A stretch of DNA of 64,000 bases from Nocardioides marmotae (GTDB lineage: Bacteria > Actinomycetota > Actinomycetes > Propionibacteriales > Nocardioidaceae): contig NZ_CP053660.1 of assembly GCF_013177455.1 (NCBI RefSeq), positions 2,666,001-2,730,000 on the forward strand. Reading direction: 5' to 3'. A program made the position numbers and the translations under genes. The first letter of the stretch is position 1; the number at the start of each line of letters is the position of its first letter. Below the pieces are notes generated by a model, which made no database searches, was not told the DNA's origin, and was given only the letters and a program-made list of their open reading frames with translations. This document shows, one piece after another, positions 25,447 through 34,315 of this stretch.

Positions 25447-27660
25447 TCACTTCTTCGTGACCCAGAACTTCACGATCCGGGTGGCCGACGCGGTGTCGGC
25501 GTTCCCGAGGTACTTCACGCGGACCTTCTTCTGGCCCGGCTTGCCGTAGGCGGCGAGCTTGACCGTGGCCTTGCCCTTCGCGTTGAGCTTGACGGTGGTG
25601 GCCTTGCCGAAGCGGAAGACCTTCACCTTGCCGGCGGCCGAGGCCTTGCCGGCGGCGACGGAGACCTTGAGGGTGACCTTCTGGCCGACCTTGGCCTTGC
25701 CCTTCTTGCTGGCCGTGATCGTCGCGTCCGCCTTCGCCGGGGTCGGCTCGGCACCGACGAGGGTGCCCGAGGGCTGCGCGAGGACCGAGACACCCCAGGT
25801 GCCGGCGAGGTCGGCGGGGACGGTGAACGAGACCTCCGCGGCGCCCTCGGCGACCGGGAAGGAACCGACGCGGACCGACTTCTTGCCCTGGACCAGCGAG
25901 ACCGCGACCGTGGTGTTGACCGGGCTGCCGAGCGAGGTCAGGTCGAGCTTGCCGAGGGAGAAGGAGACCTCGTCGCCGGCGGAGACCGACGTGGGCAGGC
26001 CGGACTCCTCGACCTGCTGGCGCGCGAAGTCCGGGGACAGCGGCGCGTTGCCGGCCAGGTAGTCGCGCCACAGCTCGGCGTCGAGCAGGCCGGTGTCGGT
26101 GTAGGTGCCCTCGGTGAAGGCACGGAAGTTGTCACCACCGGTGGCGAGGAACGACAGCGTCGAGACCGTGTAGGTCTTCTCCTCCTCCAGCGGGACCCCG
26201 TCGATGTGCACCGCGGTGATCCGCTCACCGGCGTCCTTGGTCGGGTCGGCGGTCACCCGGACGTTGTCGGACATGCCGAGCTGGAGGTAGGGCCGCGACG
26301 GCACGGAGCCGTCGGGGTTGGTCTGCCACTGCTGCTCGAGGACCTTCTTCAGCGCGGCGCCGGTCAGCTTGACCAGCGCGACGGTGTTGTTGAACGGGAG
26401 CACCGCGTTGGCCTCGGCGAAGGTGACCACGCCGTCGGTGTTGGCCGGGTTCGCGGTGGTGTCGCCGTCGAAGAGCAGCTCGGCGCGCAGGCCACCGGGG
26501 TTGGTGAGGCCGAGGTCCGGCTGGCCGATGTCGGCGAGGCCGTCGCGCAGCGCGTTGGCGACCAGGCCGCCGAGGGCGGACTCCGAGGCGCGGTCGTCGC
26601 GCTTGCCGTCGGCGTACGCGGTGGTGATGTCGGCGGTGATCTTGGCGACCGGACGGTTGCCGACCTCGGCGGCGTCGGCGAGCGCCTCGGCGGTGATCGC
26701 CTCGACCTCGGCCACGCGCGGCAGGGTCAGGTCGGCCTCGGCCGCGCGGGCGACGTTCTCCACCGCGGTCGCAGTGACCTCGCCGGTGGCGTCGTCGACG
26801 GCCAGGTCCACGCGGCCGATGTTCTCGCCGTAGGAGCCGGTCTGCACGACCGGACGGCCGTCGGCGGTCCAGGCGTACTGCTTGTGGGTGTGACCGGTGA
26901 AGATCACGTCGACGGAGGTGGAGGTGTTCTTGACGATGTCGGCGAACGTGCCGCCGGCGATGACCTCCTCCTCCAGGGTCGAGCCGTCGGGGGTGCCGGC
27001 GCCGGCGCCCTCGTGGTACTCCGCGACCAGCACGTCGGCCTCGCCGTTCTCGGCGTCGCCGTCGGAGAGCTGCGCCGCGACCCGGTTGACCGCCACGACG
27101 GGGTCGCCGAAGGTCAGCGAGGTGATCCCGGCGGGGCTCACCAGCGAGGAGGTCTCCTCGGTGACGACGCCGATGACGCCGATGGTGACGCCGCCGACCT
27201 CGTAGGTGGCGTACTCGTCGAGGGCGGGCGTCGTCGTGCCCTTCGCGTAGACGTTCGCACCGAGGTAGTCGAAGTCCGCGGCGTCCTGCACCCGGCCCTC
27301 GAGGTCGGCGAAGCCGCGGTCGAACTCGTGGTTGCCCACCGCCGAGCCGGCGAGGTCGAGGGCGTTGAGCACCTCGATCGTCGGGAGGTCCTGCTGGTTG
27401 GAGGAGGCGAACAGCGAGGCGCCGATGTTGTCACCGGCGGAGAGGAGCAGGGTGTTGCTGTCCCCCGCCTCGGCCCGGATCTCCTCGATCGTCGTCGCGA
27501 ACTTGGTGGTGTTCTCGTCGATGCGGCCGTGGAAGTCGTTGATGTTGAGCAGCGTGATGTCGACCGTGGCCGCGTGCGCGGGCGCCGGGACGAGGACCAG
27601 CGTCGTGGCGGCGACGGCGAGCCCGAGAGGCGCGGCGAACCGCGTAGGGATAGCAGGCAT
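25447..27660 (-). CDS. Secreted 5'-nucleotidase / 2',3'-cyclic phosphodiesterase (UshA-like)
   Basis: 737 residues from ATG 27658-27660, which has GGAG 9 nt upstream. A signal peptide ends at AHA near residue 30. The metallophosphatase domain has LNINDFHGR, SAGDNIGASL, GNHEFDRG and FTGHTHKQY metal-ligand blocks; the 5'-nucleotidase C-terminal domain spans about residues 320-510 (NPGGLRAEL, LPFNNTVALVKLTG). Two Ig-like domains with a Lys-rich end (ending FWVTKK) follow and resemble the end of the neighbouring nuclease. Together the pair could release phosphate and nucleosides from extracellular DNA. An upstream in-frame extension lacks a signal peptide at its start and is rejected. Confidence 0.92.
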   Translation of the reverse strand: MPAIPTRFAAPLGLAVAATTLVLVPAPAHAATVDITLLNINDFHGRIDENTTKFATTIEEIRAEAGDSNTLLLSAGDNIGASLFASSNQQDLPTIEVLNALDLAGSAVGNHEFDRGFADLEGRVQDAADFDYLGANVYAKGTTTPALDEYATYEVGGVTIGVIGVVTEETSSLVSPAGITSLTFGDPVVAVNRVAAQLSDGDAENGEADVLVAEYHEGAGAGTPDGSTLEEEVIAGGTFADIVKNTSTSVDVIFTGHTHKQYAWTADGRPVVQTGSYGENIGRVDLAVDDATGEVTATAVENVARAAEADLTLPRVAEVEAITAEALADAAEVGNRPVAKITADITTAYADGKRDDRASESALGGLVANALRDGLADIGQPDLGLTNPGGLRAELLFDGDTTANPANTDGVVTFAEANAVLPFNNTVALVKLTGAALKKVLEQQWQTNPDGSVPSRPYLQLGMSDNVRVTADPTKDAGERITAVHIDGVPLEEEKTYTVSTLSFLATGGDNFRAFTEGTYTDTGLLDAELWRDYLAGNAPLSPDFARQQVEESGLPTSVSAGDEVSFSLGKLDLTSLGSPVNTTVAVSLVQGKKSVRVGSFPVAEGAAEVSFTVPADLAGTWGVSVLAQPSGTLVGAEPTPAKADATITASKKGKAKVGQKVTLKVSVAAGKASAAGKVKVFRFGKATTVKLNAKGKATVKLAAYGKPGQKKVRVKYLGNADTASATRIVKFWVTKK

Positions 27661-27798
27661 GTAGGCGATCTCCAGGTGGGGATGACGGGTGGTGACCCGA
27701 TGACGGCCCCGGATGCAGGCAGCAACGCGCGTCCGCACCGTCGACGGACGGTGTCCCGAGATGAACGCGCGCAAGCGGAAACCTTCCGGCACGAGGGG

Positions 27799-27819
27799 CG
27801 GCGGCCGAGGCGGCCGCCG
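27799..27819 (-). terminator. Possible hairpin terminator after pgsA
   Basis: CGGCGGCC, loop GAGGC, GGCCGCCG, about 70 nt after the pgsA stop. No T-run. The rest of the 226 nt gap (27661-27886) shows no gene; it must hold the 5'-nucleotidase promoter. Confidence 0.45.
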
Positions 27820-27860
27820 TCACCCTAGTACGGCCGGACGGCCTCGCAGGGTGTTGCTCA

Positions 27861-27881
27861 GGTGACGAATCGGTGACGAAT
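27861..27881 (-). promoter_or_regulatory. Direct repeat resembling a PHO box
   Basis: On the minus strand ATTCGTCACC occurs twice with an 11 nt period, so CGTCACC units are 4 nt apart, the geometry of streptomycete PHO boxes (GTTCACC-N4-GTTCACC); each unit matches five of seven bases. It lies about 200 nt upstream of a secreted 5'-nucleotidase. Suggestive only. Confidence 0.3.
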
Positions 27882-27886
27882 GCGCG

Positions 27887-28516
27887 TCAGCGCGACACGG
27901 CGCCGGAGTCCCCGCGGAGGGTGGCGCGCTGCCGCCACAGGTCGCGGTAGAACTCCCAGCCCGACCAGAGGGTCAGAGCCACCGCGACGACGAGGCAGGC
28001 CTGGGCGACGTAGAACAGCACCTCGCCGGGCATCTCCAGGGCGCCAGGCAGGTCGGGGTCGCGCAGCGGCAGGACGAGCGCACCGAGCGCGATCGCCTGC
28101 ACGGTGGTCTTGAGCTTGCCGAGGTCCGCCGCGGCGATGACCACCCGCTTGGCGACCGAGAGCCGCAGCAGCGTCACGCTCCACTCCCGGGCGAGCACGA
28201 CGATGGTGACCCACCACCAGATGTCGCCGGTGATCGAGAGCCCGACGAAGGCCATGCCGGTGATCGCCTTGTCGGCGATGGGGTCGGCGATCTTGCCGAA
28301 GTCGGTGATCAGGTTGCGCGAGCGCGCGATGTCGCCGTCGATCTTGTCGGTGATCATCGCGACGACGAAGAGGGTGTAGGCGACGCAGCGCCACAGGATG
28401 GAGTCGCCGCCGTCGATGAGCAGCGCCCACCCGAAGAACGGCACCATCGCGATGCGCAGGGTGGTGAGCACGTTCGGCAGGTTCAGGTTCGACACCTGCG
28501 GCTGGGTCTCGCTCAT
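27887..28516 (-). CDS. pgsA: CDP-alcohol phosphatidyltransferase, PgsA-like
   Basis: 209 residues, integral membrane. The CDP-alcohol transferase motif D-G-x-x-A-R-x8-G-x3-D-x3-D is seen as [20 protein letters not shown] followed by DPIADK. Four to six hydrophobic segments surround it. The likely reaction is CDP-diacylglycerol plus glycerol-3-phosphate to phosphatidylglycerol phosphate; the subfamily next to rimO in actinobacteria is annotated as PgsA. The ATG overlaps the rimO stop (ATGA). Confidence 0.9.
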   Translation of the reverse strand: MSETQPQVSNLNLPNVLTTLRIAMVPFFGWALLIDGGDSILWRCVAYTLFVVAMITDKIDGDIARSRNLITDFGKIADPIADKAITGMAFVGLSITGDIWWWVTIVVLAREWSVTLLRLSVAKRVVIAAADLGKLKTTVQAIALGALVLPLRDPDLPGALEMPGEVLFYVAQACLVVAVALTLWSGWEFYRDLWRQRATLRGDSGAVSR

Positions 28517-30015
28517 GCGTGCGCCTCCTGCACGATCGGCTCGGCGTAGAGATCCGCACCCTCGGCGTCGACGACGACCGCGGTCACCAGGTCGCCGACC
28601 TCGGCCCGGCAGCCGAGCAGGTACGTCGACCCGTCGACCTCGGGGCCCTGGTGGGCGGCGCGTCCCTCGACCGCGACCTCGCCGTCCTCGTCGGTCACCG
28701 ACTCCACCAGCACCTCGACGGTCTCGCCGAGCCGCTCCAGCGCGCGCTGAGCGGTCAGCTCCTCGACCAGGCCGGTGACGTGCTCGGCGCGGGCGCGGAC
28801 CTCGTCCTCGTCCAGCTTGCCGTCGTACGTCGCCGCCTCGGTGCCGTCCTCGTCGGAGTAGCCGAACACGCCGGTGACGTCGAGCCGGGCCGCGACGAGG
28901 AAGTCGCACAGGACCTGGACGTCCTCCTCGGTCTCGCCGGGGAAGCCGACGATCACGTTGCAGCGCACGCCTGCCTGCGGGGCGTGGCCGCGGACCTGCT
29001 CGAGCAGGCCGAGGAAGCTCTCGGGGTCGCCGAACCGGCGCATCCGCCGCAGCACCGTGGCGCTGGCGTGCTGGAAGCTGAGGTCGAAGTAGGGCACGAC
29101 GCCGGGGGTGGTGGCGATCGCCTCGACCAGCCCCGGGCGGGTCTCGGCCGGCTGGAGGTAGGAGACGCGGACGCGGTCGACGCCGTCGATGGCGGCCAGC
29201 TCGGGCAGCATCGTCTCCAGCAGGCGCAGGTCGCCGAGGTCCTTGCCGTAGGACGTGGAGTTCTCGCTGACCAGGAACAGCTCGCGCACCCCCTGGGTGG
29301 CCAGCCACTGCGCCTCCTGGAGCACGTCGCTGGGGCGGCGGCTGACGAAGGAGCCGCGGAAGGCGGGGATCGCGCAGAACGAGCAGCGCCGGTCGCAGCC
29401 GGAGGCGAGCTTCAGCGGGGCGGTCGGCCCGCCGTCCAGGCGGCGGCGCACGGCGCGGGGGCCGGTGGCGGGCGCGCCGAGGCCGATCTCGGCCGTCGAG
29501 GCGTGCCCGGGGACCGCGAGGGTCGAGGCCGAGCGCTCGGCCGGGGAGATCGGGAGCAGCCGCCGGCGGTCCTGCGGGGTGTGCGGGTGATGGGTCTCCC
29601 CCGCCACGATCGAGCGCAGCCGCGCGGCGATGTCGGGGTAGTCGTCGAAGCCGAGCACCGCGTCGGCCTCAGGCAGGGAGTCGGCCAGCTCCTTGCCGTA
29701 CCGCTCGGCCATGCAGCCCACGGCCACGACCGCCTGGGTCCGGCCGCCGCCCGCCTTGAGGTCGGCCGCCTCGAGGAGGGTGTCGACGGAGTCCTTCTTC
29801 GCGCTCTCCACGAAGCCGCAGGTGTTGACGACGACGGTGTCGGCGTCGGCGGGGTCCTCGACCAGGCGGAAGCCGTCGGCCTCCAGGCGCCCGGCCAGCT
29901 CCTCGGAGTCGACGTCGTTGCGTGCGCACCCGAGGGTCAGCAGGGCGACGGAGAGCGGGGGCGTGGATCCGGTCGATCCGGTCGTCGGTCCGGGGCGGGT
30001 GTCGGCTGCAGTCAT
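28513..30015 (-). CDS. rimO: Ribosomal protein S12 methylthiotransferase RimO
   Basis: 500 residues. UPF0004 domain with its three Cys ([34 protein letters not shown]), radical-SAM motif [11 protein letters not shown] (CxxxCxxC) near residue 215, and a C-terminal TRAM domain. RimO methylthiolates an aspartate of S12. It carries a longer spacer between the first two domains (about residues 140-205) than the E. coli protein. Cotranscribed with pgsA. The ATG is at 30013-30015; no clear promoter hexamer with leaderless spacing. Confidence 0.95.
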   Translation of the reverse strand: MTAADTRPGPTTGSTGSTPPLSVALLTLGCARNDVDSEELAGRLEADGFRLVEDPADADTVVVNTCGFVESAKKDSVDTLLEAADLKAGGGRTQAVVAVGCMAERYGKELADSLPEADAVLGFDDYPDIAARLRSIVAGETHHPHTPQDRRRLLPISPAERSASTLAVPGHASTAEIGLGAPATGPRAVRRRLDGGPTAPLKLASGCDRRCSFCAIPAFRGSFVSRRPSDVLQEAQWLATQGVRELFLVSENSTSYGKDLGDLRLLETMLPELAAIDGVDRVRVSYLQPAETRPGLVEAIATTPGVVPYFDLSFQHASATVLRRMRRFGDPESFLGLLEQVRGHAPQAGVRCNVIVGFPGETEEDVQVLCDFLVAARLDVTGVFGYSDEDGTEAATYDGKLDEDEVRARAEHVTGLVEELTAQRALERLGETVEVLVESVTDEDGEVAVEGRAAHQGPEVDGSTYLLGCRAEVGDLVTAVVVDAEGADLYAEPIVQEAHA

Positions 30016-30079
30016 GATCGGATCGAGTATGGCCGTCGACCGGCCCCGACCGCGAACCCGCGACAGGTGCCCGCGCCGC

Positions 30080-30157
30080 GCCGCCCGCTCCGTCGCCGGT
30101 TCAGCCGCCCACTCCGTCGCCGGTTCCGTCGCCCGCTCCGTCGCCCGCTCGGTCGCC
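30080..30157. repeat. Tandem repeats across the 3' end of the universal stress protein gene
   Basis: Two 24 nt near-copies (30080-30103, 30104-30127) are followed by 12 nt units of GTCGCCCGCTCC type. The stop codon at 30101-30103 is inside the repeat: the equivalent triplet in the neighbouring copy is not a stop. Confidence 0.8.
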
Positions 30158-30571
30158 TGGCCCCTCGGCCGGCTTGACCGCGATCACGGGGCAGCGGGCA
30201 TCGCGGATCACCCGCTGCGCCACGCTGCCCACCAGCAGCTTCCCCACCGGGGAGCGGCGCCGCAGGCCGAGCACGACGAGCGCCGCGTCGACCTCGTTCG
30301 CGACGTGCAGGATCTCCGCGGCGACGTCGGGGACGTCGGGGACGACGGCCTGGCGCACCTCGTGCTCCACGCCGGAGTCCGCGAGCTCGGCCTCGAGGGC
30401 GTCGAGGGCCTCGAGGTGGGCGAACCGCTCGTCGACCAGCGCGTCGCCGCGGCCGACGTTGACCGTGACCACGCCCAGGCCGCGCCGCCGCGCCTCGGCG
30501 AGGGCGCGCTCCAGGGCGGTCGCTCCGAACTCGTCGGGCGTCCAGCCCACCACGATCGGTCCTGCACTCAT
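30101..30571 (-). CDS. Universal stress protein
   Basis: 156 residues, single UspA domain. [19 protein letters not shown] at the start and the nucleotide-binding G-x2-G-x9-G-(S/T) motif as [20 protein letters not shown] near residue 105 suggest an ATP-binding member. The last ~20 residues are GDG/GAGDG repeats encoded by a tandem DNA repeat and probably unstructured. The ATG overlaps the stop of a 63-residue ORF (ATGA), placing it in the tctC operon. Role in that operon unknown. Confidence 0.9.
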   Translation of the reverse strand: MSAGPIVVGWTPDEFGATALERALAEARRRGLGVVTVNVGRGDALVDERFAHLEALDALEAELADSGVEHEVRQAVVPDVPDVAAEILHVANEVDAALVVLGLRRRSPVGKLLVGSVAQRVIRDARCPVIAVKPAEGPGDRAGDGAGDGTGDGVGG

Positions 30572-30759
30572 CGGTCGGCCAGCTCCTCGGTGCGGCGGTC
30601 GGACCTCTCAGGCCCGGGGTGGGTCGGTGCGGCCGGTCGGTGGCTGAGCAGCCGGGCGGCCAGGGCGAGGTCGAGCTGGGCGAGGCCGCGGCGGGGCGGG
30701 GTCGCCCGCAGGGTCGCCTCCCGGGCCGCCTCGGAGGTGTCCGGGAGCAGGGTGCTCAC
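30568..30759 (-). CDS. 63-residue ORF, possible scar of lost tctB-tctA genes
   Basis: The GTG start (30757-30759) overlaps the tctC stop and its own stop overlaps the universal stress protein start, so it is exactly framed as an operon gene. It is hydrophilic with no membrane helix: it begins VSTLLPDTSEAAREA, has PRRGLAQLDLALAARLL in the middle and ends [11 protein letters not shown]. The place between tctC and downstream genes is normally filled by tctB and tctA. The middle resembles the lead-in to a first membrane helix, so an internal in-frame deletion joining the start of TctB to the tail of TctA is a possible origin. That is inference; it may also be an unrelated small protein. Confidence 0.5.
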   Translation of the reverse strand: MSTLLPDTSEAAREATLRATPPRRGLAQLDLALAARLLSHRPAAPTHPGPERSDRRTEELADR

Positions 30760-31754
30760 AGCAGACCCGCCCCCTCCAGGATCGAGGCGACGCGCGCGTC
30801 CTGCTCGGCGATGAAGTCGCCGAAGTCGTCGCCGGCGACGAAGCGGTCGACCCAGCCGTTCTTCTCCAGCTGCTCCTCCCACGCCGGGGTGGCGCGCATC
30901 TGCTCGAGCATGGCGACCAGCTCGTCGCGGCGCTCGTCGGAGACCCCGGGCGGGGCGAGGACGCCGCGCCAGTTCGTGAAGACCAGGTCGATGCCGGACT
31001 CCTGCAGCGTCGGGACGTCGGAGACGGTCGCGCCGCGGAGCCGCTCGGCCCCGGACACGGCGAGCACGCGCAGGGCGCCGCTGGCGATCTGGCCCGTGAA
31101 CTCGCCGAGCCCGGAGAAGCCGACCCGGATCTTGTCACCGAGGAGGGCGCTGGTCAGCGGCCCGCCGCCGTCGTACCGCTCATAGGTGACCTCGCGCGGG
31201 TCGATGCCGACCGTCTCGGCGAGCTGCATGGGGAAGAGGTGGTCGGGGCCGCCGGGGCTCGACCCGCCGCCGACGACGAGCGAGGCGGGGTCGGCCTTCC
31301 AGGCCTCCACCAGGTCCCCGATCGTCTCGAACGGCGAGTCGGCCGGGACCAGCACGCCCTCGTGGTCCTCGATCAGCTGGGCGACCGGGGTCGCGTCGCC
31401 GAGCCCGTGCTCGAGCCCGGAGGAGTACGCCGACCCCACCACGCCCAGCCCGGCGGTCATCAGGAGGTGCTCGTTGCCCTCCTCCCCCATCAGCCGGGTC
31501 AGCGCCACCGACCCGCTGGCGCCGCGAATGTTGGTGACCTCGAAGGACCCGCTGATGATGTCCTCGGACTCCAGGACGCCGACCGCGGCCCGTCCGGTCT
31601 GGTCATAGCCGCCGCCGGGGCTGTTCGGGATCCACATCGCCAGGTCCTGGTCGTCGTCGCCGCGGATGACCCCGCGGCCGGCCGCGGCCAGCGTGACGGC
31701 CAACGTGACGGCCAGCGCGGCGGCCACCGCCGCGAGGGTTCGTGCCCTGGTCAC
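30756..31754 (-). CDS. tctC: Tripartite tricarboxylate transporter substrate-binding protein (TctC/BugT family)
   Basis: 332 residues from GTG 31752-31754, which has AGGAG 8 nt upstream. An N-terminal hydrophobic segment (AAVAAALAVTLAVTLAAAG) is a signal peptide or anchor. WIPNSPGGGYDQTGR, then GGGSSPGGPDHL and GFSGLGEFTGQI are the Bug/TctC family ligand-site blocks. Such proteins bind citrate or other carboxylates and pass them to the TctAB permease. No TctA or TctB gene is present in this window. Divergent from a CitA-type sensor kinase, a common arrangement for carboxylate sensing. Confidence 0.88.
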   Translation of the reverse strand: MTRARTLAAVAAALAVTLAVTLAAAGRGVIRGDDDQDLAMWIPNSPGGGYDQTGRAAVGVLESEDIISGSFEVTNIRGASGSVALTRLMGEEGNEHLLMTAGLGVVGSAYSSGLEHGLGDATPVAQLIEDHEGVLVPADSPFETIGDLVEAWKADPASLVVGGGSSPGGPDHLFPMQLAETVGIDPREVTYERYDGGGPLTSALLGDKIRVGFSGLGEFTGQIASGALRVLAVSGAERLRGATVSDVPTLQESGIDLVFTNWRGVLAPPGVSDERRDELVAMLEQMRATPAWEEQLEKNGWVDRFVAGDDFGDFIAEQDARVASILEGAGLL

Positions 31755-31801
31755 CGTGTCTCTCCTGTCCCGGTCTGCGAGGCTCCTCTCTCGACGAGCA
31801 T

Positions 31802-31815
31802 CACGGTTACCCGTG
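31802..31815. promoter_or_regulatory. Palindrome in the tctC / sensor-kinase divergent region
   Basis: CACGG-TTAC-CCGTG lies in the 101 nt between the divergent tctC and sensor kinase genes. It could be an operator for the response regulator. Only one copy was seen. Confidence 0.25.
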
Positions 31816-31855
31816 GCTGCGGTCACTGTTGGGAAAGCAACGGAGGTTGTGGAAC

Positions 31856-33529
31856 TTGTGGTCTCCAGCCCGGCCGCGCGGGTCCAGCGGCCCCGGTGGC
31901 CGGCGGTGGCACCTCAGCCTCGCGGGCCAGTTCCTCGCGCTCCAGCTGCTCGTCCTGCTCGTGGTGGTCCTGGTCAGCGGCGTGGTCTCGGTCCGCCAGG
32001 CCGAGGCGACCTTCCGCGACGACCGCGGGGCCCGGCTCCGCTCGGCCGCCGAGGGCCTGGCGGGCACCGACGCGGTCCAGGCGGGCCTCGCCGGCAGCGC
32101 GAAACGCGACACGCTGGAGTTCTACGCCCAGCAGCGGGCCGGGGACGTCGGCGCCTCCGCGGTGCACCTGGCCGACCCATCGGGCCGGGTGCTGGTGAGC
32201 ACCGACCCGACGCGTGAGGGTCAGCGGCTCGACCTGGGCCCGGGAGACGTGCTCGAACGGCGCTCGTGGACCGGCGACGTCGACGAGGCCGGGGAGCGCG
32301 CGATCGCCGCGCAGGTGCCGGTGCTCAGCATCGGGAGCGAGACCGACCCGCCGGTCGGGGACCTGGTCGGCATCGTCGTGGTCGCCGAGGACTACCCGCC
32401 CTGGCCCGAGCGCCTGCGCGGCACCCTCGGCGACCTGGTCACCTACCTGGCCCTCGGCCTCACCCTCGGCGTCGCGGGCTCCTTCCTGCTCTCCCGGCTC
32501 ATCAAGCGCCGCACGCGCGGCCTGGAGCCGAGCGAGATCGCGGCGCTGGCCGACCAGCGCGAGGCGCTGCTGACCTCGCTGCGGGAGGGCGTGGTCGCGG
32601 TCGGCGAGTCCGGCGTGCTGACCCTCGTCAGCGACAGCGCCCGCGAGCTGCTCGGCCTGCCGACCGACGCCGGCGGACGGCGGGTCGCGGACCTGGACCT
32701 CGAGCCCGCCGTGCGCGACCTGCTGACCGGCACCGGCGAGGTCCACGACCAGGTGCTGGTCATGGCCGGCCGCGTGCTCGTCACCAACCGCAGCCGGGTC
32801 CGGCACGGCGGCCGCGCGACCGGCACCGTCACGACCGTCCGCGACCGCACCGAGCTGCTGGCCCTGCAGAGCGAGCTCAGCGCCCGGCAGAGCGTCACCG
32901 AGACCCTGCGCGCCCAGACCCACGAGTTCAGCAACCAGCTGCACACGATCTCCGGGCTCCTCCAGCTCGGCGAGCACGACGAGGCCGCCCGCCTCATCAG
33001 CACGCTCTCCCGGCGCCGCGCGGCGATCAGCGACGCGGTCACCTCGCGCGTGGAGGACCCGGCCGTCGCCGCACTGCTGATCGCCAAGACCAGCTCGGCG
33101 GCGGAGCGCCGGACCAGGCTCGACCTCACCGACGACACCCGCCTGCCGCGGCTGGACCACGAGCTGTCGGCCGACCTCGGCACGGTGCTGGGCAACCTGG
33201 TCGACAACGCCGTCGAGGCGGTCGCCGGCACCAGCCGCGAGGGCCGGCCCGCCTGTGTCGACGTACGCCTGGTGGTCGAGGCGGACGGCACGGCCGTCGT
33301 GCAGGTCTCCGACACCGGACCGGGGGTACCTCCCGACCAGGTCGACGCGGTCTTCCGGCGCGGCTTCACCACCAAGCCGAGCGACGCCGGCGGACGGGGC
33401 ATCGGCCTGGCGCTGGTGCAGGTGGTCTGCGAGCGCCGCGGCGGGTCGGTGTCGGTGCACGGACGCGAGGACGGGTCGGGCGCGGTCTTCACGGCCCGGC
33501 TGCCGGCAGGGAGGAGCGAGCATGCCTGA
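31856..33529 (+). CDS. CitA/DcuS-type sensor histidine kinase
   Basis: 557 residues. A transmembrane helix near residues 20-42, a ~130-residue extracytoplasmic sensor domain, a second helix near 175-195, a cytoplasmic PAS domain, then QTHEFSNQLHTISGLLQLGE (the HExxNxLH box of citrate/dicarboxylate sensors) and an HATPase domain with NLVDNAVEA, DTGPGVP and GRGIGLALV. The start is uncertain: no ATG or GTG fits near the first helix, and TTG 31856 is chosen because GGAGG lies 9 nt upstream; a GTG at 31742 would overlap tctC. Probably senses the carboxylate bound by TctC. Confidence 0.88.
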   Translation: MWSPARPRGSSGPGGRRWHLSLAGQFLALQLLVLLVVVLVSGVVSVRQAEATFRDDRGARLRSAAEGLAGTDAVQAGLAGSAKRDTLEFYAQQRAGDVGASAVHLADPSGRVLVSTDPTREGQRLDLGPGDVLERRSWTGDVDEAGERAIAAQVPVLSIGSETDPPVGDLVGIVVVAEDYPPWPERLRGTLGDLVTYLALGLTLGVAGSFLLSRLIKRRTRGLEPSEIAALADQREALLTSLREGVVAVGESGVLTLVSDSARELLGLPTDAGGRRVADLDLEPAVRDLLTGTGEVHDQVLVMAGRVLVTNRSRVRHGGRATGTVTTVRDRTELLALQSELSARQSVTETLRAQTHEFSNQLHTISGLLQLGEHDEAARLISTLSRRRAAISDAVTSRVEDPAVAALLIAKTSSAAERRTRLDLTDDTRLPRLDHELSADLGTVLGNLVDNAVEAVAGTSREGRPACVDVRLVVEADGTAVVQVSDTGPGVPPDQVDAVFRRGFTTKPSDAGGRGIGLALVQVVCERRGGSVSVHGREDGSGAVFTARLPAGRSEHA

Positions 33530-34205
33530 GCAGGGCGAGGACGAGCTGCGGGTGCTCGTCGTCGACGACGACTTCATGGTCGCCTCGATCCACGCCCGCT
33601 TCGTCGAGCGTGCGCCGGGGTTCGTCGTGGCCGGCAGAGCTGCGAGCGGCGCCGAGGCGCTGGACGCGGTCGAGCGGCTCGAGCCCGACCTCGTGCTGCT
33701 CGACGTCCACCTGCCCGACCTCAGCGGCATCGAGGTGCTGCGCCGGCTGCGCGGACGCGGCGACGACCTGGGCGTCATCGTGGTCACCGCGGCGCGGGAG
33801 GTCGACACCGTCCGGGCGGCCGCGGCGGCCGGAGCGGCGCACTACCTGGTCAAGCCCTTCGAGCACGAGGACCTGCTGGCCCGGCTCGAGGCGTTCCGCG
33901 CCGCGCGGGCGGCGCTGCAGGGCGTCGTGGCGCCCGACCAGCAGCACATCGACGCGGTCTTCGCACCCCTCGGGCGGGCCCGCACGGTGCTGCCCAAGGG
34001 GCTGAGCGTCGAGACGGCCGCGGCCGTGCTCGCCGCGCTCGACGCGGCCGGCGAGCTCTCGGCGACCGAGGCCGCCGAGGCGGTCGGGATCTCCCGGGTG
34101 AGCTGCCGGCGCTACCTCGAGCACTTCGTCGAGCAGGGCACGGCCGCGGTCCGGCTCCGGTACGGCGGCTCCGGCCGCCCCGAGCGCCGCTACCGGACCG
34201 CGTAG
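33522..34205 (+). CDS. CitB/DcuR-type response regulator
   Basis: 227 residues. Receiver domain with VLVVDDDFMVASIHARF, phosphorylated Asp in LVLLDVHLPDLSG (about residue 56) and Lys in YLVKPFEHEDLL. The output domain carries LSATEAAEAVGISRVSCRRY, the helix-turn-helix of the CitB/DcuR group. ATG at 33522 overlaps the kinase stop and has GGGAGG upstream. Likely controls tctC. Confidence 0.9.
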   Translation: MPEQGEDELRVLVVDDDFMVASIHARFVERAPGFVVAGRAASGAEALDAVERLEPDLVLLDVHLPDLSGIEVLRRLRGRGDDLGVIVVTAAREVDTVRAAAAAGAAHYLVKPFEHEDLLARLEAFRAARAALQGVVAPDQQHIDAVFAPLGRARTVLPKGLSVETAAAVLAALDAAGELSATEAAEAVGISRVSCRRYLEHFVEQGTAAVRLRYGGSGRPERRYRTA

Positions 34206-34315
34206 ACCGACGGCGTAGACCTCCCGGGTCGACCTCCCGCGTCGAATCGGCCCGCCCGGCCCGTCGTTCCCCTACCGTGGCCCGCACACCCGGAGGGGCA
34301 ACGGGAGGTGGAGCG

